DNA of 64,000 nt from Vicinamibacterales bacterium. GTDB taxonomy: Bacteria > Acidobacteriota > Vicinamibacteria > Vicinamibacterales > JAKQTR01. Positions 1 through 13,991 of the stretch are shown in pieces. Position numbers and translations under genes: made by a program. The stretch is from NCBI GenBank assembly GCA_025456345.1, contig JALOKU010000007.1, forward strand, positions 47,338 to 111,337, in the 5' to 3' direction. How positions within the stretch are numbered: the stretch's first letter is position 1; each line of letters begins with the position of its first letter. The notes below the pieces were generated by a model. That model ran no database searches and had not been told where the DNA came from. It saw nothing but the letters and a program-made list of their open reading frames with translations.

Positions 1-2215
<2,215 letters not shown>

Positions 2216-2219
<4 letters not shown>

Positions 2220-2797
2220 GGCGCAGCGCCCTTTCCCGACAGCTCCCGGAGGAGCCACGCCTTCGCCACGCGCCAGTCCCGTTGCACCGTTTCCGGAGAC
2301 ACCCGCAGGACCGCCGCGGTCTCCGCCACACTCAGGCCCCCGAAGTACCGAAGCTCGACCACCTGGCTCTTGCGCGCGTCGACATCGGCCAATGCCGTGA
2401 GGGCATCGTCGAGCGCGACGATGGAGGCGGCCCGCTCGGGGGCGGCCAGCGGCACGTCGTCGAGAGAGACCATGGGCACCGCGCCCCCGCGCTTGCGCGC
2501 CCCGCGCGCCCGGGCGGCGTCGACCAGGACACGCCGCATGGCCTGGGCCGCGACGCCGAGGAAGTGCGCGCGGCTCTCCCAGCGGACCCGGCGCGTGTCC
2601 ACCAGGCGCAGGTAGGCTTCGTTCACGAGAGCGGTGGTCTGCAGGACGCCCCCGCGACGTTCGGCGCGCATGTGGTGATGAGCGAGGCGGTGCAGCTCGG
2701 CGTAGATTCGCGGGACCAGCGAGGCCAAGGCGGCCTCGTCGCCCTCGCTCCAGGCGACCAGCAGCGACGTCACGTCGGCGGACGCGGGCAGCGGCAC
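2216..2797 (-). CDS. ECF-subfamily RNA polymerase sigma factor
   Basis: A 193-residue sigma factor of the ECF group common in Acidobacteriota and Planctomycetes (TIGR02999-like). Region 2 covers about residues 10-85, with the ALVNEAYLRL and FLGVAAQAMRRVLVD segments; region 4 covers about 125-185, with a helix-turn-helix around LSVAETAAVLRVSPETVQRDWRVAKAWL. It should direct core polymerase to a small regulon. The GTG start is preceded by AAGGAG at a six-base spacing. Its stop overlaps the start of the downstream kinase by four bases, so the kinase probably acts in the same pathway. No anti-sigma factor gene adjoins it; in this group the kinase is often thought to replace one, which is inference here. 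Confidence 0.93.
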
Positions 2798-2827
2798 GTC
2801 CTCTCCTTGGGGGGCTGCGCTGCCCAG

Positions 2828-2857
2828 ATTCTACTCGCTCCATGGTACAGACGTCAC
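2828..2857 (-). promoter_or_regulatory. Candidate sigma-70 promoter for the sigma factor/kinase pair
   Basis: On the minus strand GTGACG (2852-2857) and TAGAAT (2828-2833) are separated by 18 bases, about 30 bases upstream of the GTG start at 2797. The -35 box matches 4 of 6 consensus positions and the -10 box 5 of 6. Confidence 0.45.
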
Positions 2858-2909
2858 CCGACGCGGCCCGGAGGCCGGTCGGGTGCGCCACGCTCGCCCA
2901 AGGCAGGGG

Positions 2910-3527
2910 CTACTTCTCCTTCTTGCCGTACCTGAGTGTGCCCTCGTAGACCGCCGTGCCCTCCGGGGCGTTCACATAGCTCATGCCATCCCCTTCGGCG
3001 AAGGCGAAACGGCCGGTCCCCCCGTTCTGGAACGTCACGCTGTCGATGGCCACCGAGCGGCCAGGCTGCCCGGTCCAGTAGAGGAACCTGCTCGTCGCCA
3101 ACAGCACGTCGCCGTTGGCCGCCGTCCAGTGCATATCAGCGAGCCACCCCAGAGGCACGCGCTTCCCGTCGACGATCCGGCCGTAGACGCAGGTGCGGAT
3201 CTGGAAGTCGCCGGCGCCGAGGTGGGTGCTGACGGCCGGGCCTTCACTGGTATTGCGCATCAGGTAGACCATCCCTTCCGGCGGATTCCCGTGGAGGCCC
3301 TGGCATGGGTCGGGCACGCCTCCGTTGACGACCTTGGTCCACGTGATCTCCGAATGGAACGGCACCGCTACCGCCTTCGCCCCGGAGGCCTGCGCCGCCG
3401 CGGATCCAGATCCGGTAATCAGTGAAGGGCCGACCGGGTTGTCCAGCACCACGGGCCTGTCGGCCGCCTGCCCGCACCCGGCCATGCACAGACCCGACGC
3501 CAGCATCACGACGAAGAGGACACGCAT
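2910..3527 (-). CDS. Hypothetical lipoprotein
   Basis: A 205-residue protein of unknown function. Its signal peptide ends in a lipobox (LASGLCMAGC), so the mature protein should be a periplasmic or outer-membrane lipoprotein starting at about Cys18. The rest is a soluble, beta-rich looking sequence with two further cysteines (around PDPCQGLHG and RTCVYG) that could form a disulphide. The start has a strong AGGAGG ribosome site five bases upstream. It stands alone: about 110 bases separate it from the sigma factor start, and about 190 bases lie before the next gene upstream. I do not recognise the family. Confidence 0.7.
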   Translation of the reverse strand: MRVLFVVMLASGLCMAGCGQAADRPVVLDNPVGPSLITGSGSAAAQASGAKAVAVPFHSEITWTKVVNGGVPDPCQGLHGNPPEGMVYLMRNTSEGPAVSTHLGAGDFQIRTCVYGRIVDGKRVPLGWLADMHWTAANGDVLLATSRFLYWTGQPGRSVAIDSVTFQNGGTGRFAFAEGDGMSYVNAPEGTAVYEGTLRYGKKEK

Positions 3528-3664
3528 AAGTACCTCCTGACTGTGTTGCGAACCGTCTGCCCGACGGGAGTCGTCTCCGGGACAACCGCCGAGTCATGCC
3601 TCTATAGACGATGGCGTAAACCAGGCGCGCAAACTGTCAGGAGCAACAAAGGCCTGGAAGAACG

Positions 3665-3685
3665 GCATTCCTGCGCGAGGAATGC
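3665..3685 (-). terminator. Hairpin downstream of the inositol phosphatase gene
   Basis: A perfect 7-bp inverted repeat (3665-3671 with 3679-3685, 7-base loop) lies 35 bases past the stop of the inositol-monophosphatase-family gene. There is no clear T-run, so it is only a weak terminator candidate. Confidence 0.35.
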
Positions 3686-3719
3686 GAAACGGCGCGTGCG
3701 CGCTGTCCGCGTTGCGGCG

Positions 3720-4508
3720 TCAACCGCGCAACGCGGCGAGAATCTGCGGATGCAGTGAAGGACTGGCGCCCACGACCGCGTAGTTGCGATCGAAGGGTTC
3801 GGCGTCGAGGCGGAAGACGACGTCGCGGCCGTCGAGGTCCGTGAATCGGCCACCGGCTTCGCGAAAGGCCAATGCGGGCGCGGCGATGTCCCAGATCTTG
3901 GTGCAGTAGTTGACGAAGCCGCCGAGCCGGCCATCCACGGTGTAGCACACGTCCACGAGCGAGTTGGTGGCGCGCACGTTGCGGGCGCGGTTCACGAGCC
4001 GGCCGAACGCCGCGGCCTGAACCTGGTTCACAGCGGAATCCGACGAGGCGTCCATGCAGCAGGCGCAAAGAACCGTGCCGAGGTCGGCCGCCGCCGTCAG
4101 GCGCACGGGTTGACCGTCCCTGCGCACACCCCTGCCGGCCTCGGCGACGTAGAGAGTGTCGGTGACAGGCAAGTACATCCCCCCGACGACCGGCGTGCCG
4201 CGGTCGAGCAGGGCGATCATCGCACCGAACCACGGCAGCGACGCCGCGAAGTTCGAGGTGCCGTCGAGCGGATCAATCACCCAGGTTCGCCCGCTCCGGC
4301 CGGCCTGGCAGCCGCTTTCCTCGGCGATGATGCCGTCGTCCGGAAAGCGCGCGCGGATCCGCGCCACGATGAGTTCCTCGGACGCGAGGTCGGCGGCGGT
4401 GACGACGCTGCTCTGATTCTCTTTGAGCCGGGCCGGGCACCCGCGGGCGAGGTGTTCGAGCAAGACCTGACCGGCATCTTTGAGACACGACGAAATGAAG
4501 TGCTTCAT
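3720..4508 (-). CDS. Inositol monophosphatase family protein
   Basis: A 262-residue member of the Mg2+-dependent, Li+-sensitive phosphatase superfamily (IMPase, CysQ, HisN types). Metal-binding motifs are in order: AEES at about residue 65, DPLDGTSNF at about 82-90, and IWDIAAPALAF at about 208-218. The fold and length are normal. Possible substrates are inositol phosphates, 3'-phosphoadenosine phosphates or histidinol phosphate, and the sequence does not decide. The ATG at 4508 is chosen over an in-frame GTG at 4517 because neither has a good ribosome site and ATG is commoner. The gene stands alone on the minus strand, just downstream of sucCD and a heptamer repeat. Confidence 0.88.
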   Translation of the reverse strand: MKHFISSCLKDAGQVLLEHLARGCPARLKENQSSVVTAADLASEELIVARIRARFPDDGIIAEESGCQAGRSGRTWVIDPLDGTSNFAASLPWFGAMIALLDRGTPVVGGMYLPVTDTLYVAEAGRGVRRDGQPVRLTAAADLGTVLCACCMDASSDSAVNQVQAAAFGRLVNRARNVRATNSLVDVCYTVDGRLGGFVNYCTKIWDIAAPALAFREAGGRFTDLDGRDVVFRLDAEPFDRNYAVVGASPSLHPQILAALRG

Positions 4509-4598
4509 GAGGGCCACGCGGCACCCGAGACTCGTGCCTCGGAAGGAGACGGGCCGGCCGGGTGTATCACCCGCCGGCCCGTGCAGCTGTCAACGCTT

Positions 4599-4651
4599 CT
4601 GTCTTCTGTCTTCTTCTGGCTTCCTACTGTCTACTGACTACTTACTACTGG

Positions 4652-4654
<3 letters not shown>
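4599..4654 (-). repeat. Tandem heptamer repeat, TAGNNAG family, starting at the sucD stop codon
   Basis: Read on the minus strand from 4654, five consecutive 7-base units of the form TAGNNAG occupy 4620-4654. Three degenerate units (CCAGAAG, then AAGACAG twice) follow down to 4599. The first TAG (4652-4654) is the sucD stop codon. Because 7 is not a multiple of 3, successive TAGs fall in all three reading frames. No inverted partner arm is present at this copy. Confidence 0.85.
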
Positions 4655-5527
<873 letters not shown>

Positions 5528-5535
5528 GTGCCCCC

Positions 5536-6696
5536 CTACCCGCGCGACAACTGGACGACCTTGGTGGCGCCCTCCGCCATCGTGTCGGCCGTCGTGAAAT
5601 TGAGCCCGCTGTCCTTGAGCATCTGCTTTCCGGTCTCGACGTTGGTGCCCTCCATCCGGATGACGATGGGAACCTTCACGCCGAGTTCCTTGACGGCCGC
5701 GATGACGCCCTCCGACAGGATGTCGCAGCGCAGGATGCCGCCGAAGATGTTGATGAAGACGGCCTTCACGTTCGCGTCGGACATGAGGATCTTGAAGGCG
5801 TTCCGGATCTGCTCGGCATTCGCCCCGCCTCCCACGTCGAGGAAGTTCGCGGGCTCGCCGCCGGCGATCTTGATGATGTCCATCGTCGCCATCGCGAGGC
5901 CGGCGCCGTTGACCATGCAGCCGATGGTGCCGTCGAGGCGGATGTAGTTCAGCGAGAACTTCGACGCCTCGATCTCCAGCGGATCCTCTTCGCTCAGATC
6001 GCGCATCTCGCGGAGGTCCGGGTGGCGGTACAGCGCGTTGTCGTCGAAGCCGATCTTGGCGTCGAGGGCGAGCAGGTTGCCCTCGCCGGTGACGATGAGC
6101 GGGTTGATCTCGATCATCGATGCGTCGGTGGCCTTGAACGCCTCGTAGACGGCGGTCATCAGCGTGACGGCCTGCTTTACGGCGGGCCCCTCGAGCCCGA
6201 GCGCGAAGGCGATCTTCTGGGCCTGGAAGGCCTCGAGACCCGCGGTCGGGTGGATGTACTCCTTGAAAATGAGGTCCGGCGTTTCGGCCGCGACCTTTTC
6301 GATCTCCATGCCGCCAGCCGGGCTCGCCATGAGCACAGGACGCTGGGCGGCGCGGTCGATCACCAGGCCCAGGTACAGCTCGCGGGCGATCGTAAGCCCC
6401 TGTTCGATGAGCAGGCGCTGGACGAGTTTGCCCTCGGGCCCGGTCTGGTGCGTGACCAGCGTCATGCCCAGGATGCTGCTCGCCAGCCGCTGCACGTCTT
6501 CCATCGTCGTGGCGACCTTCACGCCGCCGCCCTTGCCGCGGCCCCCGGCGTGAATCTGCGCCTTCACCACGACCGGCAGGCCGAGGCGCTGCGCGATGGC
6601 CACGGCTTCGTCGGCATTGAACGCGACGTCGCCGCGCGGGACCGGCACGCCGAACCTGGCGAGGATCGCCTTTCCCTGGTACTCGTGGATTTTCAC
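5536..6696 (-). CDS. sucC: Succinate-CoA ligase, beta subunit
   Basis: A 386-residue beta subunit with the usual [20 protein letters not shown] start, an ATP-grasp domain ([15 protein letters not shown] at about residues 46-60), and the C-terminal flavodoxin-like domain ([25 protein letters not shown]). The length is normal. It pairs with SucD, encoded eight bases downstream, and works with the two succinate dehydrogenases and malate dehydrogenase also found in this window. Confidence 0.97.
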   Translation of the reverse strand: MKIHEYQGKAILARFGVPVPRGDVAFNADEAVAIAQRLGLPVVVKAQIHAGGRGKGGGVKVATTMEDVQRLASSILGMTLVTHQTGPEGKLVQRLLIEQGLTIARELYLGLVIDRAAQRPVLMASPAGGMEIEKVAAETPDLIFKEYIHPTAGLEAFQAQKIAFALGLEGPAVKQAVTLMTAVYEAFKATDASMIEINPLIVTGEGNLLALDAKIGFDDNALYRHPDLREMRDLSEEDPLEIEASKFSLNYIRLDGTIGCMVNGAGLAMATMDIIKIAGGEPANFLDVGGGANAEQIRNAFKILMSDANVKAVFINIFGGILRCDILSEGVIAAVKELGVKVPIVIRMEGTNVETGKQMLKDSGLNFTTADTMAEGATKVVQLSRG

Positions 6697-6731
6697 GGAA
6701 TGTCAGCCGTGACGGGCCCTGGCCAGGGGAT

Positions 6732-6775
6732 GCGCCGCGCAGGCAGAGGGGCCCGCCGTTCACTCTGCCGCGGCG
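6732..6775 (-). terminator. Bulged hairpin between the membrane protein gene and sucC
   Basis: Arms GGCAGAG (6742-6748) and CTCTGCC (6763-6769) pair, extended by GCGCCGC (6732-6738) with GCGGCGC (6769-6775 region) across a three-base bulge. It lies after the stop of the minus-strand membrane protein gene and before sucC, so it may end the first transcript or act in the sucC leader. Confidence 0.4.
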
Positions 6776-6802
6776 CGTGGAGACCGACTCGACCCCCGGA
6801 TG

Positions 6803-8902
6803 CTATCGGGGCGCGGCGGCGGCGTCAAGATACCGTGAGGCCGGCGTGGAGACTGTGCCGGTCAGCCCGGATGCAGGCAGGCCGACCCACGTTGTCACGC
6901 CGCGCGCGTGGGACGAGGGCGGGAGCTGGCCGGGCGGCGGAGCCGGGCCAAGCGGCACCGTCGTGCGGTAGAGCTCGTACTCGGCATCGCCGCCGATGCG
7001 CTCGAGGGAGAACGCCGTCACGGCGTAGTCCAGCAACGGTGGCGGGGTGCGCGCCCGATCGACGACTACGTACCCGAGGCGGGCGCGCCGGGCGAAGGCC
7101 GCGCCCCTGACGCGCAGGACCTCTCCGGGCGGGGGCTTGTAGGGCATGCCTTCGCCGAGCGCCACCAGCGTCCGAAGCGACTTGGAACTCCGCTGCCGCC
7201 GGACCGCCTCCGGCGTGAGGCGGGACAGGTAGCCGCCAATCAACCGCTTCCCGTGCGACGTCTGGAAGAACTGCCGCGCGTTGTCGTAGTAACCGACCGT
7301 CCTGAGGCCGTCCCGGAACCCGAACGGCAGGTGCAGCACCGACACGGGCCTGGAGTCGGCCGCGATGACGGCGTACACGTCAGGGACATCCGCCGCGTAC
7401 AGCGTCCGAGGCACGGGGAGCAGTTCTGCCACGAGCGCCACCGCAACCGCGCCCACCAGGATCCTGCCGCGAGCGCCGGCGCGGTCGACAAGGCCCGCCA
7501 GCGCCAAGCCGAACAAGGCCGTCATCCCGAGCATCATCACCGCGGCGAAGCGGGTCGGCGTGCTGGCGGCGCCGAGCAGGGGCACGTGCCCGAGGACGTA
7601 CCACGGCAGCGGGATATGCGTGTTCACGCCGCCGATGGTCAGGAATGGTCCCAGCGCGAGCACGGCGAATCCGACGGTGATCGCCACCCAGAGGGTCGGG
7701 AACCGGACCGCCTTTCGCCAGCGGGCGACGAGGATCACGGCGAGCGCGACGATCGAGACGGACACGACGTTCTCGATGAAGCCTCCGGGACGCTCTTCCA
7801 GCCACGGCCGGACGAGGGGGCGCAGGAGCGGGTGCCTCGGGTTGGGAACGAGGAGCGCGAGCAGATCGGCGCCGGGCACGGCGCTGCGCCACACGGTGGG
7901 CCGGCCGAACTGGCCGCCGTCGGCGACGCGGAACCAGAGCGCCCAGAGCCACGGCGCCAGCAGGAGGAGAGCCGAGGCGGCGGCGACACACAGGTTGCGA
8001 GGGTTCAGGCGGCCGAGGCGCTGAAGGGCCACGCCGACGCCATAGCGGTACTGCAGCGCCCAGCAGGCGGACCCGGCGAGCGTCGCCGCCATCACGGGAT
8101 TGTGCAGCCCGTGCGCCGAGACGCCGATCCCGCCAAGCGTAAAGGACCAGCCGCCGTTCGCCCAGATCGCGGCGGCCAGGGCGAGCGCGAGGACCGACGT
8201 CAGGCCGAACGCGCGGGCCAGCGGGCGGCGCCCAGATGTGGCGCGCCGCTCGATCGAAACCGACAGGGGCGCCAGCAGGACGGCCGCCAGCATGACGCAG
8301 TACACGAGGTAGTACGGGTCGCTGTACAGCGCCCAGGCCAGGCTGGCCCCCGCGGCCACTCCGGCGCGGTAGCGCCCGGTTTGCCGCAGGGCGTCGATGC
8401 TGAGCCAGAACGCGGCGATCGGCGCCACGCTCACGAGGCTGAGGTGCCCGGCCGTCCGCGCGATCACGAAGGGCGAAAAGCCGAAGAGCAGCCCGGCGAT
8501 CCAGGAGACGCCGTGCCGGCCCGTCAGCCGCAGCACGAGGAGATAGCCGAACAACCCGCTGACAGCCAGCGTGGCGAGGAGCACCAGGTTGTAGACCACC
8601 GTGATGTCCAGCCATCGCAGCAGCACCATCGCCACGGCTCCGGCGGCGGCCGTGTAGTTGTGCAGCGCGAGGTCGGTGGGAGGCGCCAACGCGAAGACCG
8701 CGGTGGTGAAGAACGGGTGCCGGCCCTGCGACAGTTCGTGGCCGAACGACCACAAGTTCCAGATGTACAGGCCCGTGTCTCCCGACAGCGGCCCGAGGAC
8801 ATGGGTCGACAGCCGGGGCGCCAGCGGCCACGTGAAGATCACGGCGGCGCCGGCATAGCCCAGGAACGACAGCAGGCAGGCGACCGTTCGTCGGGGCATC
8901 AC
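6803..8902 (-). CDS. Multi-spanning membrane protein, GT-C glycosyltransferase-like
   Basis: A 699-residue integral membrane protein. About eleven to thirteen hydrophobic segments fill residues 5-500; the last 200 residues are a soluble tail. The first loop carries an acidic patch ([15 protein letters not shown]), as expected of GT-C fold lipid-linked sugar transferases, and the overall layout resembles the YfhO/PMT-like proteins often annotated as hypothetical in Acidobacteriota. No specific donor or acceptor can be inferred. It lies between sucC and the divergent sdhCAB operon with no functional link to either. The coding assignment is strong and the family assignment is tentative. Confidence 0.72.
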   Translation of the reverse strand: MMPRRTVACLLSFLGYAGAAVIFTWPLAPRLSTHVLGPLSGDTGLYIWNLWSFGHELSQGRHPFFTTAVFALAPPTDLALHNYTAAAGAVAMVLLRWLDITVVYNLVLLATLAVSGLFGYLLVLRLTGRHGVSWIAGLLFGFSPFVIARTAGHLSLVSVAPIAAFWLSIDALRQTGRYRAGVAAGASLAWALYSDPYYLVYCVMLAAVLLAPLSVSIERRATSGRRPLARAFGLTSVLALALAAAIWANGGWSFTLGGIGVSAHGLHNPVMAATLAGSACWALQYRYGVGVALQRLGRLNPRNLCVAAASALLLLAPWLWALWFRVADGGQFGRPTVWRSAVPGADLLALLVPNPRHPLLRPLVRPWLEERPGGFIENVVSVSIVALAVILVARWRKAVRFPTLWVAITVGFAVLALGPFLTIGGVNTHIPLPWYVLGHVPLLGAASTPTRFAAVMMLGMTALFGLALAGLVDRAGARGRILVGAVAVALVAELLPVPRTLYAADVPDVYAVIAADSRPVSVLHLPFGFRDGLRTVGYYDNARQFFQTSHGKRLIGGYLSRLTPEAVRRQRSSKSLRTLVALGEGMPYKPPPGEVLRVRGAAFARRARLGYVVVDRARTPPPLLDYAVTAFSLERIGGDAEYELYRTTVPLGPAPPPGQLPPSSHARGVTTWVGLPASGLTGTVSTPASRYLDAAAAPR

Positions 8903-8996
8903 GATGAAGCAGACAGTCTACCCGGCGAAGGGCTTCACGGCAACGACGAAGCGCCGCATCACGCGAAACGAGATGCCGCGAGAGGCTGCCGCGGGC

Positions 8997-9026
8997 TTGC
9001 ACGGGCCGCGCCCCGACGCATACAAT
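8997..9026 (+). promoter_or_regulatory. Candidate sigma-70 promoter for sdhCAB
   Basis: TTGCAC (8997-9002) and TACAAT (9021-9026) are separated by 18 bases, about 80 bases before the sdhC ATG. Confidence 0.5.
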
Positions 9027-9107
9027 CCCGAGCGGGACAATCGAGGCCTTCCCCGAGTCCCCCCATTCCTGAAGCCCGGCACCGGTGTGCCCGGGCTGGA
9101 GATCGAC

Positions 9108-9784
9108 ATGGCACCGCGGACGCAATGGCTGTTCTCAACGGTGGCGACGAAAGTGCTCGTCGGCCTGACCGGGTTGAGCCTCGTCGGCTTCCTGTGCGTG
9201 CACCTCGCCGGGAACCTGCTGCTCTACTTCGGCCCGGCGGCGTTCAACGCGTACTCGCACGCCCTCATCTCCAACCCGTTCGTCATCCCGCTCGAACTCG
9301 GCCTGCTGGCGATCTTCGTCACCCACGTGCTGCAGGCCGCGACGAACTGGTGGTCGGATCGCGGCGCCCGTCCGGTGGCCTACCAGGTGAAGCGCGGCGC
9401 CGGCGGCCGCAGCCGGAAATCGGTGGCGTCGAGCACGATGATCTGGACCGGCTCGGTCATGTTCGTGTTCGTCGCCGTCCACATAGCAACGATGAAGTAC
9501 GGCGCGTGGTACCCGGCCACGATTCACGGCGAGGACGGGCGCGATCTCTACCGGCTCGTGCGCGAAGTGTTCCAGCACCCGGCGTGGGTGGCGTTCTACG
9601 TTGCCTGCATGGCGGTGGTTGGGTTCCACCTCTGGCACGGGTTTTCGAGCGCCTTCGAGTCGCTGGGCCTGAGCGGCCCGCGCGTGACGCCCCGGGTGGT
9701 GGCGTTCGGCAAGGTGCTGGCGGTGCTGGTCGGCGCCGGGTTCTTCTTCATTCCCTTGTACATATTCTTCCTCGGGGGCCGATC

Positions 9785-9788
<4 letters not shown>
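9108..9788 (+). CDS. sdhC: Succinate dehydrogenase, cytochrome b558 subunit
   Basis: A 226-residue membrane anchor of the b558 type (single large subunit, five transmembrane helices, usually two hemes b). Helices are visible around residues 13-35, 60-80, 105-125, 155-175 and 195-220, with candidate axial histidines in VHLAGN, THVLQA, VHIATM and FHLWHG. Frames upstream stay open to 8904, but the ATG at 9108 has a GGAG site at six bases and gives the expected N-terminus. Its stop overlaps sdhA as ATGA. It passes electrons from succinate oxidation to quinone in the inner membrane. Confidence 0.93.
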
Positions 9789-11734
<1,946 letters not shown>

Positions 11735-11812
11735 CGACGGCGCCATCGCCGGCGTGAGCGCCCGGGCGCCGGGCGCGAGAGCGGGCGCTGTCACCACGTG
11801 TCAGGGACGGCC

Positions 11813-12574
11813 ATGGCGAACATGAATCTCACGTTGCAGGTGTGGCGGCAGGGCGGATCGTTCGGGGACGGGCGGATGGTCCCGTACGACGCCGCGGACG
11901 TGTCGCCCGACATGTCGTTTCTCGAGATGCTCGACGTCGTCAACGAGCGGCTCATCGCCGCGGGCGAACCGCCCATCGTCTTCGACTCGGATTGCCGCGA
12001 AGGCATCTGCGGCATGTGCAGCCTCGTCGTCAACGGCGTGCCCCACGGGCCGGACCGCGGCTCCACGGTGTGCCAGCTGCACATGCGCAGGTTCAAGGAC
12101 GGCGACACCATCACCATCGAGCCCTGGCGGGCGGCGGCGTTCCCGGTGCGGCGGGATCTCGTGGTGGACCGCGGCGCCTTCGACCGGCTCATCGCGTCGG
12201 GCGGCTACGTGTCGGTCAACACCGGGAGCGCGCCGGACGGCAACGCCATCCCGATTCCGAAAGACCTCGCGGAGGCGGCCATGGACGCCGCCGCGTGCAT
12301 CGGCTGCGGCGCGTGCGTGGCGGCGTGCAAGAACGCGTCGGCGTCGCTCTTTGTCGGCGCGAAGGTCTCCCAGCTCGCGCTGCTGCCGCAGGGTCATCCC
12401 GAACGCGCAGCGCGCGCGCGGGCGATGGTGGCGCTGATGGACAACCTGGGCTTCGGCAACTGCTCGAACGAGGCCGAGTGCGAGGCGGTCTGCCCGAAGG
12501 AAATCTCCATCGCCACGATCGCGCGGATGCGCCGGGAGTACATCCGGGCGCTGGTGACCGGCGCGGGCCGCTAA
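11813..12574 (+). CDS. sdhB: Succinate dehydrogenase iron-sulfur subunit (first complex)
   Basis: A 253-residue electron-transfer subunit. The N-terminal [2Fe-2S] domain shows [14 protein letters not shown] and a later single cysteine (STVCQL); the C-terminal domain shows [11 protein letters not shown] and [13 protein letters not shown] for the [4Fe-4S] and [3Fe-4S] clusters. The ATG at 11813, with AGGGA five bases upstream, is preferred to an in-frame GTG at 11798. It lies 78 bases after sdhA and completes the sdhCAB operon. Confidence 0.95.
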   Translation: MANMNLTLQVWRQGGSFGDGRMVPYDAADVSPDMSFLEMLDVVNERLIAAGEPPIVFDSDCREGICGMCSLVVNGVPHGPDRGSTVCQLHMRRFKDGDTITIEPWRAAAFPVRRDLVVDRGAFDRLIASGGYVSVNTGSAPDGNAIPIPKDLAEAAMDAAACIGCGACVAACKNASASLFVGAKVSQLALLPQGHPERAARARAMVALMDNLGFGNCSNEAECEAVCPKEISIATIARMRREYIRALVTGAGR

Positions 12575-12577
12575 CGC

Positions 12578-12628
12578 GGAGTCAACTGGTCGGCGTTCTC
12601 GCCGGCCCCGCAACTTCGTCTTGACTCC
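12578..12628 (+). terminator. Inverted repeat after sdhB
   Basis: GGAGTCAA (12578-12585) pairs with TTGACTCC (12621-12628); the 35-base loop contains a smaller GC-rich hairpin. It starts four bases past the sdhB stop and probably ends the sdhCAB transcript. Confidence 0.45.
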
Positions 12629-12664
12629 GGCCGATAAACCGGGAGAATGGTCGGAACGCGTCGC

Positions 12665-13789
12665 ATGAAAGCCCCATTTGGACTGCTCGTCGTGGTGTGG
12701 CTGGTGGCACTGCCGCCGGGAGCCGGCGCGCCCCTGTCCGCCTCGGCGGCCTCCAGCGAACGTTCCTCGCGCGACACACCCGCGGCCCTGCTCAGCCTGA
12801 GCGACGAGGAACTCGCCCGCCGGGTCGAACTGGACGTGACGTCCCTCGGCTCGCTGTCCATCGGGGCCCCAGGCAGCGCGATGCTGATCAATCCGGTCAC
12901 ACTCGCCGCCGGCCCCTACTGGGAGATCGCGGAGGGCGCCGAGGTGTTCGGGACCTCCGAGACCATCGCCGCCATCGACGCGGCCCTCGCCCAGGTCCAC
13001 GAGATCTTCCCCGACGCGCACCCGATCGTCGTCGGTGACATCAGCGACGAAGACGGCGGCCGCCTGAAGCGCCACAAGTCGCACCAGGGCGGGCGCGACG
13101 TCGATCTTGGCTTCTTCGTGAAGGCGGGCACGCCCCCGCACTTCGTCGCCGGCACCGCCGCGAACCTCGACCTCCCGAAGAACTGGGCCCTCGTGCGTTC
13201 GCTCGTCACCTGCACCGACGTGGAGACGGTCCTGCTCGACACCCGAATCCAGCGGCTGCTGTACAAGTACGCCTTGGGCATCGGCGAGGACAAGGCGTGG
13301 CTGGACCGCGTCTTCTACTTCGCCCGGGGATCGAAGTCCGCCATCGTGAAGCATGTCTCCGGCCATCGCAATCACTATCACGTGCGGTTCTACAACCCCG
13401 TCGCCCAGGAACTGGGCCGCCGCGTCCACCCGATGCTCGTCGAACTGAAGCTGGTCGACCCGCCGGTCTACACGGTCCGCCACGTCGTTCGGTCCGGCCA
13501 GACGCTGGGCCAGCTGGCCGCGCGGTACGGCACGTCGGTGCGGGCCATCAGGGCGGCCAACGGCATGTCCAGCAACGTCCTGCGCGCGGGCCGCTCCTAC
13601 CGCATCCCCGTGAAGGCGGCGGCGCCGCCCAGCGTGCCCGTGGTGGTGCCCTGCCGCCTGCTTCCGCCCGCGACGCCTGCGGTCCTGGCCTCGGCGGTGT
13701 GGCCGACCGCGGCCTCCCTCTACGGCGACAGCGTGAGCCTGCGGCTCGAGAGCGCGGCGCTCCTCGCCCGCGCGGTCTACATCTTCTGA
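12665..13789 (+). CDS. Penicillin-insensitive murein endopeptidase with C-terminal LysM domain
   Basis: A 374-residue periplasmic enzyme expected to cut peptide cross-links in peptidoglycan (MepA family, peptidase M74). After a signal peptide (MKAPFGLLVVVWLVALPPGA) the zinc motifs appear as HKSHQGGRDVDLGFF at about residue 135 and HRNHYHVRF at about 233, the latter matching the HxxHxH-type end of the family. A LysM glycan-binding repeat follows (RSGQTLGQLAARYGTSV to YRIP, about 275-320), then a low-complexity tail. The start at 12665 gives the clean signal peptide; an ATG at 12647 is in frame but has its GGGAG site too close. It is monocistronic, followed by a heptamer-repeat hairpin. Confidence 0.87.
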   Translation: MKAPFGLLVVVWLVALPPGAGAPLSASAASSERSSRDTPAALLSLSDEELARRVELDVTSLGSLSIGAPGSAMLINPVTLAAGPYWEIAEGAEVFGTSETIAAIDAALAQVHEIFPDAHPIVVGDISDEDGGRLKRHKSHQGGRDVDLGFFVKAGTPPHFVAGTAANLDLPKNWALVRSLVTCTDVETVLLDTRIQRLLYKYALGIGEDKAWLDRVFYFARGSKSAIVKHVSGHRNHYHVRFYNPVAQELGRRVHPMLVELKLVDPPVYTVRHVVRSGQTLGQLAARYGTSVRAIRAANGMSSNVLRAGRSYRIPVKAAAPPSVPVVVPCRLLPPATPAVLASAVWPTAASLYGDSVSLRLESAALLARAVYIF

Positions 13790-13799
13790 AACGCACCAT

Positions 13800-13922
13800 C
13801 AGTAGCCAGTGGTCAGTAGCCAGTAGGGAGCGAGGTGCGCCGCGCCGTCCGTGTGACACCAGCCTTTCTACTGACGACTTTCTACTGACTACTTTCTACT
13901 GACTACTGACCACTTACTACTG
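13800..13922. repeat. Inverted pair of TAGNNAG heptamer arrays
   Basis: Plus-strand heptamers (TAGCCAG, TGGTCAG, TAGCCAG, TAGGGAG) run from 13803. A longer minus-strand array of eight units of the same form lies at about 13865-13922. Arms 13800-13826 and 13896-13922 match in 24 of 27 positions as an inverted repeat around a 69-base centre. It lies just after the murein endopeptidase gene and may serve as its terminator. Confidence 0.85.
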
Positions 13923-13949
13923 ACTCTTGAAGCCGCGCGCAGGTAGAAT
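13920..13949 (+). promoter_or_regulatory. Weak candidate promoter for the symporter gene
   Basis: CTGACT (13920-13925), the last bases of the heptamer array, lies 18 bases before TAGAAT (13944-13949), 43 bases ahead of the start codon. The -35 match is poor. Confidence 0.3.
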
Positions 13950-13991
13950 CCCTGTGCCCGGCGCCGGCGCGCGCCGCCACGGAGGGCCGAG

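Noticed and set aside
6908..9784. N-terminal extension of the sdhA frame back to 6908
   Set aside because: Low-complexity shadow of the minus-strand membrane protein; the ATG at 9785 fits the family and the ATGA overlap.
13800..13922. Heptamer arrays as CRISPR
   Set aside because: Units are contiguous 7-mers with no spacers, and no cas gene is near.
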